Source: Corynebacterium sp.
GTDB lineage: Bacteria > Actinomycetota > Actinomycetes > Mycobacteriales > Mycobacteriaceae
Reading direction: 5' to 3'
DNA length: 40,537 nt
Assembly: GCF_030538285.1 (NCBI RefSeq)
Contig: NZ_JAUNUG010000026.1
Span: 1-40,537 of the forward strand
The translations under genes and the position numbers were made by a program. Positions 14,957 through 23,312 of the stretch are shown here, piece by piece. The number at the start of each line of letters is the position of its first letter. Positions within the stretch are counted from its first letter, which is position 1. The notes beneath the pieces were generated by a model. That model did no database searches, had not been told where the DNA came from, and saw only the letters and a list, made by a program, of their open reading frames with translations.

Positions 14957-16350
14957 CGATTCTCCTTGAACCAGTGGCGGAAGGATTGCTGCGGGGGCTT
15001 GGGCACGCTACGTTGCTGCGTCCAGCCGCCCACCAGGCCGGGCAACCACCTGATGCGGAAGCGCGCGAGCGGCAGGGCCCGCTCAAGCAGGGACATGACG
15101 CGCCCGGAGCGCATGACCAGCGAGGCACCCTTCATGAGCACCGTCATCTGGCCGGGCTTCTCCACCTCTTCCACGGAGCGGGCGCGCAGGTGCACGAGGA
15201 TGTCGGGAATATTGATCTTCACGGGGCACACGTCGTAGCACGCGCCGCACAGGGTGGAGGCGAAGGGCAGCGAGGCGTTGTGCTCCGATTCCAGGCCCGT
15301 GAGCTGCGGCGACAGGATCGCGCCGATGGGCCCGGGGTAGGTCGAGCCGTAGGCGTGGCCGCCGGCGTGCTCATATACGGGGCAGACGTTGAGGCAGGCG
15401 GAGCAGCGGATGCAGTGCAGCGCGGAGCGTCCGGCCTCATCCGCCAGCACGCTCGAGCGGCCGTTGTCCAGCAGTACGAGGTGAACGTTGCGGGGACCGT
15501 CGCCGTCGTGGACACCGGTCCACAGGGAGGTGTAGGGGTTCATCCGCTCGCCGGTGGAGGAACGCGGCAGGAGCTGCAGGAACACCTCCAGGTCCTCGAA
15601 TGTCGGCACGATCTTTTCGATGCCCATCACCGTGATGAGCGTTTCCGGCAGCGTCAGGCACATCCGCCCGTTGCCCTCGGATTCGACGACGGCGAGCGTC
15701 CCTGTCGATGCCACCCCGAAGTTGGCTCCCGACACCGCGACCTTGGCGCGCAGGAATTTCTCACGCAGGTGTTTTCGTGCGGCCTCGGCCAGCACGCGGG
15801 GTTCATCTGTCAGGGGCCCGGGCATGTGAGGAGCGAAGATGTCGCGGATCTCGCGGCGGTTGCGGTGGATGGCGGGGACGAGGATGTGTGAGGGTTTGTC
15901 ATTGCCGAGCTGGACAATGAGTTCGGCGAGGTCGGTCTCAATCGCGCTGATCCCCGCGGCCGCCAGGTGTTCATTGAGCCCGATCTCCTGGGTGGCCATG
16001 GATTTGATCTTGAGCACCTCGGTTTCGCCCGTGTCGCGCACCAGCTTCTCGACGATCGCGTTCGCCTCCGCCGCATCCCGCGCCCAATGCACCACACCAC
16101 CCCGCGCGGTGAATTCGCGCTCGAACTGCTCGAGGAGTTCGGGCAGCCGCGCCATGACGGACTCCTTTATTGCCGAGCCAGCGGTGCGCAGTTCCTCCCA
16201 ATCGGGCAATTCTTCGACCACTGCTGCACGTTTCCCGCGGATGGTGTGGGTGGCATGCCGGATGTTGGCACGCATCTGCGCGTTTTTCATTTCCTCCCGC
16301 GCGACGACGGGAAACGGCAGGGGTGTCGTGAGGTTTCCGGTGCCTACCAT
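14953..16350 (-). CDS. lutB: Lactate utilisation iron-sulphur protein B
   Basis: A 465-residue protein: an N-terminal LUD domain (VVHWARDAAEANAIVEKLV, ETDLAELIVQLGNDKPSHIL, TGTLAVVESEGNGRMC) followed by two 4Fe-4S clusters near residues 300–370 (CIRCSACLNVCPVYE and CGACYDVCPVKI), and a C-terminal LutB tail. It passes electrons from lactate toward the respiratory chain. The ATG at 16350 lies inside the end of lutA (7-base overlap), so all three lut genes are coupled. Confidence 0.95.
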   Translation of the reverse strand: MVGTGNLTTPLPFPVVAREEMKNAQMRANIRHATHTIRGKRAAVVEELPDWEELRTAGSAIKESVMARLPELLEQFEREFTARGGVVHWARDAAEANAIVEKLVRDTGETEVLKIKSMATQEIGLNEHLAAAGISAIETDLAELIVQLGNDKPSHILVPAIHRNRREIRDIFAPHMPGPLTDEPRVLAEAARKHLREKFLRAKVAVSGANFGVASTGTLAVVESEGNGRMCLTLPETLITVMGIEKIVPTFEDLEVFLQLLPRSSTGERMNPYTSLWTGVHDGDGPRNVHLVLLDNGRSSVLADEAGRSALHCIRCSACLNVCPVYEHAGGHAYGSTYPGPIGAILSPQLTGLESEHNASLPFASTLCGACYDVCPVKINIPDILVHLRARSVEEVEKPGQMTVLMKGASLVMRSGRVMSLLERALPLARFRIRWLPGLVGGWTQQRSVPKPPQQSFRHWFKENR

Positions 16351-17093
16351 GGCTGCTCCTTGGTGGATGCGAGGATTTCCGCGAAGTGAACGGTCCGCTT
16401 ATCGACGCCCCGTTTCTCCATCACCCCACCCAGGTGCAGGAGGCAGGCGGCGTCGCCGCCGGTGCAGATATCGGCACCGGAGGCGGTGACATTGTTGATT
16501 TTGGCTTCGGCCATCGCCCCGGAGACATCCGGGTTTTTGAAGGAGAAGGTGCCGCCGAAGCCGCAGCATTCGGCGGCGTCGGGAAGCTCGTGGACGTCGA
16601 TGCCTTCGACGGTGCGAAGGAGGGAGAGCTGGCGGTCGCCCAGCTGCAACAAACGTTTACCGTGGCAGGAGGGGTGATAGGTGACCGCGTGAGGGAAATA
16701 GGAGCTGAGCTGGGAGGAATGGGTGACGCCGAGGACGTCGATAAGCAGCTGGGACAGCTCGAATGTGCGGGCGGCGACGTCGGTGGCGGCCTGCTCGAGG
16801 CCGGTGTCGCCGCCAGCGCGAGCGACCATTGGTTGCTGGTGGCGGGCGGAGGCAACGCACGAACCGGAGGGGGCGACGATGACATCAGCGTCCTCGAAAG
16901 CACGGACGTGATTGCGCACGACGGGCAGGGCGTCGGCCAGGTAGCCGCTGTTGACGTGCATCTGCCCACAACAGCCCTGACCTGCGGGGAAGATGACCTC
17001 GTGGCCGAGGCGTTCGAGGATGCGGGTGGTACTGATGGCCACGCGGGGAAACATCGCGTCGACGATGCACGTGGCGAAAAGCGCAATTTTCAT
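16344..17093 (-). CDS. lutA: Lactate utilisation protein A (CCG-domain heterodisulphide-reductase-like)
   Basis: A 249-residue protein with two cysteine-rich CCG modules: AGQGCCGQMHVNSG in the first half and ELPDAAECCGFGGTF in the second, with CHGKRLL between. These bind Fe-S clusters in LutA/GlcF-type proteins. The start is ATG 17093 (MKIALFATC), with GGGAG five bases upstream; the frame is open to 17159 but would overlap the divergent regulator. It is first in the lut operon, which runs away from lutR. Two GCTTATCGACG copies lie in this gene, one sense (Leu-Ile-Asp) and one antisense (Val-Asp-Lys). Confidence 0.94.
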   Translation of the reverse strand: MKIALFATCIVDAMFPRVAISTTRILERLGHEVIFPAGQGCCGQMHVNSGYLADALPVVRNHVRAFEDADVIVAPSGSCVASARHQQPMVARAGGDTGLEQAATDVAARTFELSQLLIDVLGVTHSSQLSSYFPHAVTYHPSCHGKRLLQLGDRQLSLLRTVEGIDVHELPDAAECCGFGGTFSFKNPDVSGAMAEAKINNVTASGADICTGGDAACLLHLGGVMEKRGVDKRTVHFAEILASTKEQPW

Positions 17094-17144
17094 GAAATCT
17101 CCCGGAAGCGTGACGTAAAGCACATCCGGGTCCATCGTACTGGC

Positions 17145-17150
17145 TAGAAT
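17145..17150 (+). promoter_or_regulatory. -10 element TAGAAT, leaderless start of the lut regulator
   Basis: TAGAAT ends seven bases before ATG 17158 and no Shine-Dalgarno sequence precedes the ATG. The 64-base spacer between lutA and the regulator must hold the lut promoter and the regulator's own operator; I could not pick a convincing operator by eye. Confidence 0.5.
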
Positions 17151-17157
17151 CAGGTTC

Positions 17158-17859
17158 ATGACTGGTACTCCGCGCGCCTACTCTGTCGTTCTCGACTGGC
17201 TCGAGGACCAACTGCGCTCCGGTGACATCGTCGTCGGAGACAAACTGCCGGGCGAGCGGGCGTTGGCGGAACAGTTCGGGATTTCGCGGGCGTCGGTACG
17301 CGAGGCCACCCGCATCCTCGACGCTATGGGGCTCGTCCGTTCCGGCGTCGGCTCCGGGCCCAACGCCGGGGCGATTGTCATCTCCGAACCTTCCGCCGCG
17401 CTGGCCTGGGCGCTGCGGATGCACGTGGCGACGCAGGCGCTGCCCGTCGCCGACCTCGTCAATACCCGCGTGCTGCTGGAAACCCAGGCCGCCCGCACCC
17501 CCTCCCCCGAACACGTCGACCGCGCGGAAATCCTGCGCCAGGCCGGGGAACTGCTCGATCAGATGGATCACCCCGGCATCCCCACCGCCGAGTTCCACGC
17601 CCTTGACGCCCAATTCCACATCCTGCTGACCTCCCTGGCCGGCAACGTGGTGGTGGAAACCATGATGGGCTCGCTGCGCGAAGCAACCGTGGGCTACCTG
17701 CGGGAAAAGGTGGCCACCCTCGATGACTGGGCGTCCATCAGGCGTGATCTGCAAGAACAACACCGGGCGATTTTGGCCGCCACCGAAGCAGACGACGGTG
17801 AGCGCGCTGCCACTCTGCTGCGCGCCCACATCACCGAATTCCCGGAGCTGGGAAGCTAG
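17158..17859 (+). CDS. GntR/FadR-family regulator of the lut operon
   Basis: A 233-residue regulator. The winged helix spans residues 8–75, with recognition segment ERALAEQFGISRASVREATRIL. The C-terminal all-helical FCD domain has the metal/ligand histidines in the ALDAQFHILL and AHITEF regions. It is divergent from lutABC, an arrangement seen for LutR/LldR-type lactate regulators; that role is inferred from position. The stop overlaps the convergent CoA-transferase by four bases. Confidence 0.88.
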   Translation: MTGTPRAYSVVLDWLEDQLRSGDIVVGDKLPGERALAEQFGISRASVREATRILDAMGLVRSGVGSGPNAGAIVISEPSAALAWALRMHVATQALPVADLVNTRVLLETQAARTPSPEHVDRAEILRQAGELLDQMDHPGIPTAEFHALDAQFHILLTSLAGNVVVETMMGSLREATVGYLREKVATLDDWASIRRDLQEQHRAILAATEADDGERAATLLRAHITEFPELGS

Positions 17860-19010
17860 TCCAGGCCGAACTCCTTGAGGACCGCGTCGGTGTGCTCCCC
17901 GAGGGCTGGTACCTTGCCCCAGCGCGGCTCCACACCCACAGGCAACGACGAGGGCAGCAGCGCACGCGCGCTGGAACCCGTGCTGGTGATCACCTCGCGC
18001 CAACGGTCACGTTCCGCCAGCTGCGGGTGGTCGTTGTACTCGAACATGTTGCGCAGACGCGCATTCGCGATACCGATCGAATCGAGACGCTCGAGCAGCT
18101 CCGCAGCGGTGAGGCGCCTGGTGGCGGACTCGATGATCTCCGTGAGTTCCTCGCGGTTCTCCGCACGCCGCGCATTGGGGGTGAAGCGGGGATCAGTGCC
18201 CAGCTCGGGACGCTCAATGACACTCTCGCAGAACGCCGCCCACTCACGTTCGTTCTGTAGACCGAAGAAGACATTGCCGTCCGCGGCCGGGAACGGCCCA
18301 TAGGGGGCGATGGTGGAGTGCGTTGCGCCGGTACGCTTAGGCAACTTGCCGCCGTTGTTGGCGTAGAGGTGCGGCTGGCTCATCCATTCGCCGAGACTCT
18401 CGAGCATGGAGATCTCCAGCACTGCACCCTCGCCCGTCTTCCCGCGCTGCAGCAACGCACCAAGGACACCCGAGAAGGCGTACATACCAGCGGAAATGTC
18501 CGCAATGGACGGACCCACCTTGGAGGGTGTCCCCTCCGTGCCGGTCACCGATACCATTCCGGCCTCGCACTGAATGATGAGGTCATAGGCCTTGCGGTCG
18601 GTGTAACTACCACCCGGACCGTATCCGGAGATAGAGCAGTGGATGAGTCCCGGGTTGAACTCATGGCAGGCTTCGGAGCCGAAGCCGAGGCGCTCGACGG
18701 CACCGGGCTTGAGGTTGGAGACAAATACATCTGCCTGCTCAAGCAGGGCGCGTAGGGCCTGGCGCCCCTTATCACTCTTCATGTCCAGCACCACGGACTC
18801 CTTGGTGCGGTTGAGCCAGACGAAAAAGCTGGCGTCACCGTCGACGGCCTCATCGTAGGTGCGGGCGAAGTCGCCGGTATCACGTTCGATTTTGATGACG
18901 CGCGCACCCAGGTCTGCGAGCTGGCGGGTGGCGAAGGGGGCGGCCACGGCCTGTTCGATGGAGACAACGGTAATGCCATCGAGCGGCAGAGCGGGATTGG
19001 AGGTGTTCAC
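17856..19010 (-). CDS. Family III (CaiB/BaiF) CoA-transferase
   Basis: A 384-residue CoA-transferase. Landmarks are VVSIEQAVAAPFATRQLADLGARVIKIE at the N-terminus, FFVWLNRTKESVVLDMKS, NLKPGAVERLGFG, SISGYGPGG and the catalytic aspartate in KAYDLIIQ (Asp143). Enzymes of this family move CoA between carboxylic acids, for example succinyl-CoA to mesaconate, citramalate or itaconate. It lies 45 bases downstream of the DASS carrier on the same strand and probably activates the acid that carrier imports. The exact substrate is inferred from the cluster. Confidence 0.9.
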   Translation of the reverse strand: MNTSNPALPLDGITVVSIEQAVAAPFATRQLADLGARVIKIERDTGDFARTYDEAVDGDASFFVWLNRTKESVVLDMKSDKGRQALRALLEQADVFVSNLKPGAVERLGFGSEACHEFNPGLIHCSISGYGPGGSYTDRKAYDLIIQCEAGMVSVTGTEGTPSKVGPSIADISAGMYAFSGVLGALLQRGKTGEGAVLEISMLESLGEWMSQPHLYANNGGKLPKRTGATHSTIAPYGPFPAADGNVFFGLQNEREWAAFCESVIERPELGTDPRFTPNARRAENREELTEIIESATRRLTAAELLERLDSIGIANARLRNMFEYNDHPQLAERDRWREVITSTGSSARALLPSSLPVGVEPRWGKVPALGEHTDAVLKEFGLD

Positions 19011-19055
19011 TGCGGGGTTCCCTTCCGAAATGGGGTGGGGTGCTGTTGAGAATAA

Positions 19056-20573
19056 TCAGCCGATGATGAGCGGGACGAGGGTGAGGGAGATTGCCGAGAC
19101 CAGGACGATGGAGACGAGGTTCATCCAGATACCGGTGCGCATGAGCTGCGGCATGGTCAGCGCACCGGTGGCGAAGGCGATGGCGTTCGGCGGGGTACCC
19201 ACCGGCATCATGAATGCACACATGCAGCTCAGGCCGGCGGCAACAGCCATGATGACCGGGTCGAAGCCAAGACCGATGGCCAGGCCACCCATGACGGGGA
19301 CGAAGGCGGCGGCGGTGGCGGTGGAACTGGTGAACTCAGTGAGGAAGAGCAGGACCGCGACGATCGCGATGATGAGCAACCACTCCGGGGCAGCCCGCAG
19401 AGCAGTGAGAGACTCACCCATCCACACAGCCAGGCCGGTCCCGGTGATCTGCGCAGACAAAGCGAGGCCACCACCAAAGAGCAGGAGGACACCCCACGGG
19501 ATTTCCTTGGCGTCCTGCCAGGTCAGCAGCATGACTCCGCGGGAGGGCCGGGCCGGCAGCAGGAGGAGGGCCAGACCGGCGAGCAGGGCGATGATGGTGT
19601 CGTTGGCCCAGGAGCCCGGGAAGAGCAACGGGATGAGCACCCACGCGGCGGCAGTGAGGGAAAAGACCAGACCGACCAGACGCTCGCCGGAACTCATCGG
19701 ACCGAGCTGCTTGAACTGTTCCTCAAAGAGGGCGCGCCCACCGGGCAGCTCGTCCACTTCCGGCTTCCACAGGACGAAGGCGATGAGATACCAACCAATG
19801 GCCAGAAAGACCACCATGAGCGGAACACCGATGGACATCCACTGCAGGAAGGTGATCGGGTACTCCAGGGTTTCGCGGATGTAGGCGGCGATGATGACGT
19901 TCACCGGGGAACCGATGAGGGTGCCGAACCCGCCGATGGTCGCACCGTAGGCGACGGCGATGGTCAACCCCACTCCGAAACGGGACTTCTTCTGGATGCC
20001 TCCTTGGCTTTCCACGAGCGCAACCATGGACATGGCCATGGGGATCATCATCATGGCAGTTGCGGTATTGGAGACCCACATGGACAAAAACGCCGTGGAG
20101 ATCATGAAACCGGCGATCAACCGGGTGGGCTTGGTGCCGATGGCCAGCACGATGATAAGCGCGATGCGCTTGTGCAGGTTCCAGCGCTGGAGTGCCAAAG
20201 CGATAAGGAAGCCGCCGAGGAACATGAGGATGATGCTGTTGGAGTAGCTCGGTGAGACGACTCCCAAGTCAGTGACTCCGAGCGCGGGGAAGGCGACGAG
20301 CGGGACAAGTGCGGTGGCTGGTAGCGGCACTGCTTCGGTGATCCACCAGGCCCCCATGAGGACGGCGATGGCCGCGGTCATGCGGGCCTCGTGGGGAAGA
20401 TCGTGGGAAATCGTCATGCCGACCAGCACCGCGAGGGCAATGCCGACAAAGAATCCGACGAAACGGAAATTGCGGGTCTTCGTGGGGATGCCCTGATCCC
20501 GCATTCCTTCCGATGGTTCGAAGGGCGCCGGCTGGGGTGGGTCGAGTGCGCTGTCTCTGTGAGTAGCTTGCAT
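19056..20573 (-). CDS. DASS-family (SLC13/INDY-type) dicarboxylate carrier
   Basis: A 505-residue membrane protein with about eleven transmembrane segments after a 35-residue polar N-terminus. The two sodium/substrate sites are recognisable: VSNTATAMMMIP in the first half and EFTSSTATAAAFVP in the second, each followed by a hairpin motif (TLIGSPVNV and MPVGTPPNA). The family takes up succinate, malate, citrate and similar acids with sodium. AGAGGAA is seven bases before the ATG. It is divergent from the GntR regulator and followed by the CoA-transferase, which places it as the uptake step of the pathway. Confidence 0.93.
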   Translation of the reverse strand: MQATHRDSALDPPQPAPFEPSEGMRDQGIPTKTRNFRFVGFFVGIALAVLVGMTISHDLPHEARMTAAIAVLMGAWWITEAVPLPATALVPLVAFPALGVTDLGVVSPSYSNSIILMFLGGFLIALALQRWNLHKRIALIIVLAIGTKPTRLIAGFMISTAFLSMWVSNTATAMMMIPMAMSMVALVESQGGIQKKSRFGVGLTIAVAYGATIGGFGTLIGSPVNVIIAAYIRETLEYPITFLQWMSIGVPLMVVFLAIGWYLIAFVLWKPEVDELPGGRALFEEQFKQLGPMSSGERLVGLVFSLTAAAWVLIPLLFPGSWANDTIIALLAGLALLLLPARPSRGVMLLTWQDAKEIPWGVLLLFGGGLALSAQITGTGLAVWMGESLTALRAAPEWLLIIAIVAVLLFLTEFTSSTATAAAFVPVMGGLAIGLGFDPVIMAVAAGLSCMCAFMMPVGTPPNAIAFATGALTMPQLMRTGIWMNLVSIVLVSAISLTLVPLIIG

Positions 20574-20629
20574 CTGATATTTCCTCTCGAGTGCAGGTAG
20601 CTCGCGAAATCAGGTGACCTCATGAACTA

Positions 20630-20638
20630 AATATATTG
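20630..20638. promoter_or_regulatory. Candidate operator AATATATTG in the carrier/regulator intergenic region
   Basis: This A/T word stands out in GC-rich DNA 57 bases upstream of the carrier's ATG. The same nine bases recur in the dehydrogenase/lyase divergent spacer at 23230–23238 as part of a perfect palindrome. A shared regulator, most simply the GntR protein encoded next door, could bind both. A third copy lies inside the MaoC gene and weakens the argument slightly. Further rightward, TATGAT at 20699–20704 could be the -10 of the GntR gene. Confidence 0.4.
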
Positions 20639-20767
20639 GCGTTCGGGTAAGTGTGGCGCGCGTCACTGGGCGAGTCAATAGTTAACAGAAAACACGTGTA
20701 TGATCTGGGAAAACGCTGCGCGCAAGGAAGGTCGCGCGTTGATATAGGCAACGATTAGGGAGACATA

Positions 20768-21430
20768 ATGAGCGACGTGCAGAACGTGCAGAAGGCCAGC
20801 CGCAAGGCGCCGTTGTCGACGATCGCGGGTGCGCACGTGCGCGAGATGATCCTGTCGAAGCTGCTACCGGCGGGCTCCGTGGTGCGCCCTGAGGATGTGG
20901 GCCGTGAACTGGGGATCTCCCAGACCCCCGCGCGTGAAGCACTGCAAACGCTAAAGACGGAAGGGTTCCTGCAGCTCCAACAGGGCGTCGGCTTCGTCGT
21001 ATCCCCCCTGACAGCGCAGGACATCCGAGACATCTACACCGCACAAGGCATGCTCGCCGGGGAGATCGCCGCCCGGGCGGTCACCCACGCCAGCGAGGAC
21101 GACATCCTCGAGCTCGAGGCCATCCACTTCGAGCTGCTGGCGGCTTCCCGGCGCAAGGCGAAAGACGTGGTGGAGGAACGCAACCACGCCTTCCACCGTC
21201 ATATGTCACTGCTCTCGCAGGCCCCGAAACTGGTGCATCTGCTGGGCATCGTCAGCCACTATGTGCCACGTACTTTCTACGCGGAGGTCGATGGATGGGT
21301 GGACGTCTCCGCCGAGGACCACCAGGAGATCATCGATGCCTTCCACGCCCGCGACCCGGAGGCGGCACGACGGGCGATGGTCGAGCACATGCACAATGCG
21401 GGAGACATGCTCGCACGCACCTTTGACTAG
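20768..21430 (+). CDS. GntR-family regulator with FCD domain
   Basis: A 220-residue regulator with an N-terminal winged helix (IAGAHVREMILSKLL, ELGISQTPAREALQTLKTEGFLQL) and a C-terminal FCD ligand domain containing the metal-site histidines in NHAFHRHMSLL and the late DHQEIIDAFHARD segment. It faces the carrier gene and its stop is three bases from the convergent MaoC gene, so it sits in the middle of the acid-degradation cluster and is its likely regulator. The 194-base spacer to the carrier holds its promoter and the AATATATTG word. Ligand unknown, perhaps a cluster intermediate. Confidence 0.9.
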   Translation: MSDVQNVQKASRKAPLSTIAGAHVREMILSKLLPAGSVVRPEDVGRELGISQTPAREALQTLKTEGFLQLQQGVGFVVSPLTAQDIRDIYTAQGMLAGEIAARAVTHASEDDILELEAIHFELLAASRRKAKDVVEERNHAFHRHMSLLSQAPKLVHLLGIVSHYVPRTFYAEVDGWVDVSAEDHQEIIDAFHARDPEAARRAMVEHMHNAGDMLARTFD

Positions 21431-21433
21431 CGG

Positions 21434-21979
21434 TTATTCGATGCCCGCGGCCTTTTTGGCCCGCTCGTCCCACACGGGCTCCACGGTCGCCAGGCCGGGC
21501 GCGAAGGCCCTCTTGAAGACCATCATTGTCCGCTCGAAGGTGATGACGATGGTGCCGTCCTGGTTGTAGCCGATGGTGCGCACTTTGAGGATGCCGACGT
21601 TGTCGCGTGAGGAGGACTCCCGCTTCTCCAGCACCTCGGTCTCGGAATATATTGTGTCGCCTTCGAAGACGGGATTAGGCAGTCGCACCTTATCCCATCC
21701 GAGGTTGGCCATGACGTTCATGGAGATGTCCGAGACGGACTGCCCGGTGACCAGCGCCAAAGTGAAGGTCGAGTCGACGAGCCGCTCACCGAATTCAGTC
21801 TTCGCGGCGTAGGCGGAGTCAAAGTGGATAGGGTTGGTGTTCTGGGTGAGCAGGGTCATCCAGGAGTTATCGACATCCAGGACCGTACGGCCGAGGAGGT
21901 GCTTATAGACGTCTCCCACCTGAAAGTCCTCGTAGAAGCGGCCTTTCCAGCCTTCGGTGGACACACGCTGTTCAGTCAT
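21434..21979 (-). CDS. MaoC-family enoyl-CoA hydratase (mesaconyl/itaconyl-CoA hydratase-like)
   Basis: A 181-residue hotdog-fold hydratase. The N-terminal GRFYEDFQVGDVYKHLLGRT and the LLTQNTNPIHFDSAYA block resemble M. tuberculosis Rv2499c, part of a CitE-linked C5-acyl-CoA route. The usual MaoC catalytic aspartate two residues before Asn-Pro-x-His is Asn47 here, as I recall also for this subgroup; His52 is kept. It lies 14 bases downstream of the acyl-CoA dehydrogenase on the same strand. Role in hydrating mesaconyl- or itaconyl-CoA is inferred from neighbours. Confidence 0.85.
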   Translation of the reverse strand: MTEQRVSTEGWKGRFYEDFQVGDVYKHLLGRTVLDVDNSWMTLLTQNTNPIHFDSAYAAKTEFGERLVDSTFTLALVTGQSVSDISMNVMANLGWDKVRLPNPVFEGDTIYSETEVLEKRESSSRDNVGILKVRTIGYNQDGTIVITFERTMMVFKRAFAPGLATVEPVWDERAKKAAGIE

Positions 21980-21993
21980 GCTCTGCTCACTTT

Positions 21994-23163
21994 CTAGTAG
22001 CTACGGGGCATCCCGAGGACTTTGGTCCCCACGAAAGCCTTGATGAGGTTATTGTTCACCGGCGCGACCTGGTACATCCGGGTTTCACGGAACTTGCGCT
22101 CCACGTCGTACTGGTCGACGAAGCCGTACCCGCCGTAGGTGTTGAGGCAGACGTTCGCGGCCTCCCAGCTGGCCTCGGAGGAGACATGCTTGGCCATGTT
22201 GGCCTCGGCACCGACGGGCTCGTCGTTATCGGCGAGGACGCACGCCTCCCAGCGGAGGGCATCGGCGGCACGGACCTTCATGTAGGCATCCGCGATGGGG
22301 AACTGGACGCCTTGGTTGACACCGATTTTGCGGTCGAAGACCTCGCGGGTGGAGGCGTATTTCACCGCCCGGTCAATGAACCAGTAGCCGTCGCCGATAG
22401 CCTCGGCGGCAAGGAGAATGCGCTCAGAGTTCCAGCCGTCGATGACATAGCGGAACCCACGGCCGACCTCGCCGACGACAGCGGAGTTGGGGACCCGCAC
22501 TCCGTCGTAAATGACCTGGTTGGTGGCGTAGTTGAACATGGTGCGCACCTTGATGGGGCGGAAGGCATCGGGCTGGTTCGCGCGGACTTCCCGCAAGTCA
22601 ACAAGGAAAAGCGTGAGGCCGCCAGTGCGGTCATTAGCGTCGAAGTCACTGGTACGGGTGAGCACGAGGACCAGGTCGGATTCGTCGACCCTCGATGTCC
22701 AGCTCTTGTGCCCGGTAATAACCCAGTCGTCTCCGTCACGCACCGCGCGGGTCTGAATCGCCGCTGTGTTGGAGCCTGCGGCCTCCTCCGTGATGGAGAA
22801 GCCCTGCAGGCGGATGGATCCTTCAGCCAGACCATGGAGGTAGGTATCCTTCTGCCACTGCGTACCGTGGTTGAGCACGGCCTTCATGGTGTAGAGCTGG
22901 GCGTGGCAAGCGGCGGCGTGTCCACCGGATCGGTTGATTTCCTCCATGATGACGGAGGCCTCGGTAATGCCCAGGCCCAGCCCGCCGTACTCCTCGGGGA
23001 TGAGCGCGGCGAGGAGGCCAGCTTCGGTCATGGCATCAACGAACTCCTGCGGGTACTCACGCTGCAGGTCCTTCTCCCGCCAGTACTGGTCGGGAAAGTC
23101 GGCACAGAGCTCGCGTACGCGAGTGCGCAGCTGAGCCAGATCGGGACGGTCTTGTGGTCGCAT
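21994..23163 (-). CDS. Acyl-CoA dehydrogenase with relocated catalytic base
   Basis: A 389-residue flavoenzyme with standard domains: helical N-terminus, beta middle domain (FSITEEAAGSNT at 122–133) and C-terminal helical domain (YGGYGFVDQYDVERKFRETR). The position of the usual catalytic glutamate (the YEGT motif) is Ala367-Pro368 (QVAPVNNN), so it cannot act there. Glu247 in WNSERILLAAE sits where isovaleryl-CoA and long-chain dehydrogenases carry their alternative base. This suits a branched substrate such as methylsuccinyl-CoA (inference). AGGAGCAGCC precedes the start. Divergent from the lyase gene. Confidence 0.9.
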   Translation of the reverse strand: MRPQDRPDLAQLRTRVRELCADFPDQYWREKDLQREYPQEFVDAMTEAGLLAALIPEEYGGLGLGITEASVIMEEINRSGGHAAACHAQLYTMKAVLNHGTQWQKDTYLHGLAEGSIRLQGFSITEEAAGSNTAAIQTRAVRDGDDWVITGHKSWTSRVDESDLVLVLTRTSDFDANDRTGGLTLFLVDLREVRANQPDAFRPIKVRTMFNYATNQVIYDGVRVPNSAVVGEVGRGFRYVIDGWNSERILLAAEAIGDGYWFIDRAVKYASTREVFDRKIGVNQGVQFPIADAYMKVRAADALRWEACVLADNDEPVGAEANMAKHVSSEASWEAANVCLNTYGGYGFVDQYDVERKFRETRMYQVAPVNNNLIKAFVGTKVLGMPRSY

Positions 23164-23227
23164 GGCTGCTCCTAGCAGTCGGGGGGGTGTGGGGAGGTGA
23201 TCATGAGTGATCTACACCTCATATCGG

Positions 23228-23239
23228 GCAATATATTGC
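23228..23239. promoter_or_regulatory. Palindrome GCAATATATTGC between dehydrogenase and lyase genes
   Basis: A perfect 12-bp palindrome lies in the 149-base divergent spacer. Its core AATATATTG is shared with the carrier/regulator spacer at 20630–20638. A GntR-family dimer is the obvious candidate binder. Near the lyase gene, GAATATAGT about ten bases before its ATG could include a -10. Confidence 0.45.
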
Positions 23240-23312
23240 AGCGAGCCTACTTGCGCAAGGCCCTGCAGAATAATCCTTGTTTACTGCACCTTTTCGAATA
23301 TAGTGAACTGCC

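Noticed and set aside
21646-21654. A third AATATATTG as an operator inside the MaoC gene
   Set aside because: It lies well within coding sequence, away from any promoter, and is not part of a palindrome.
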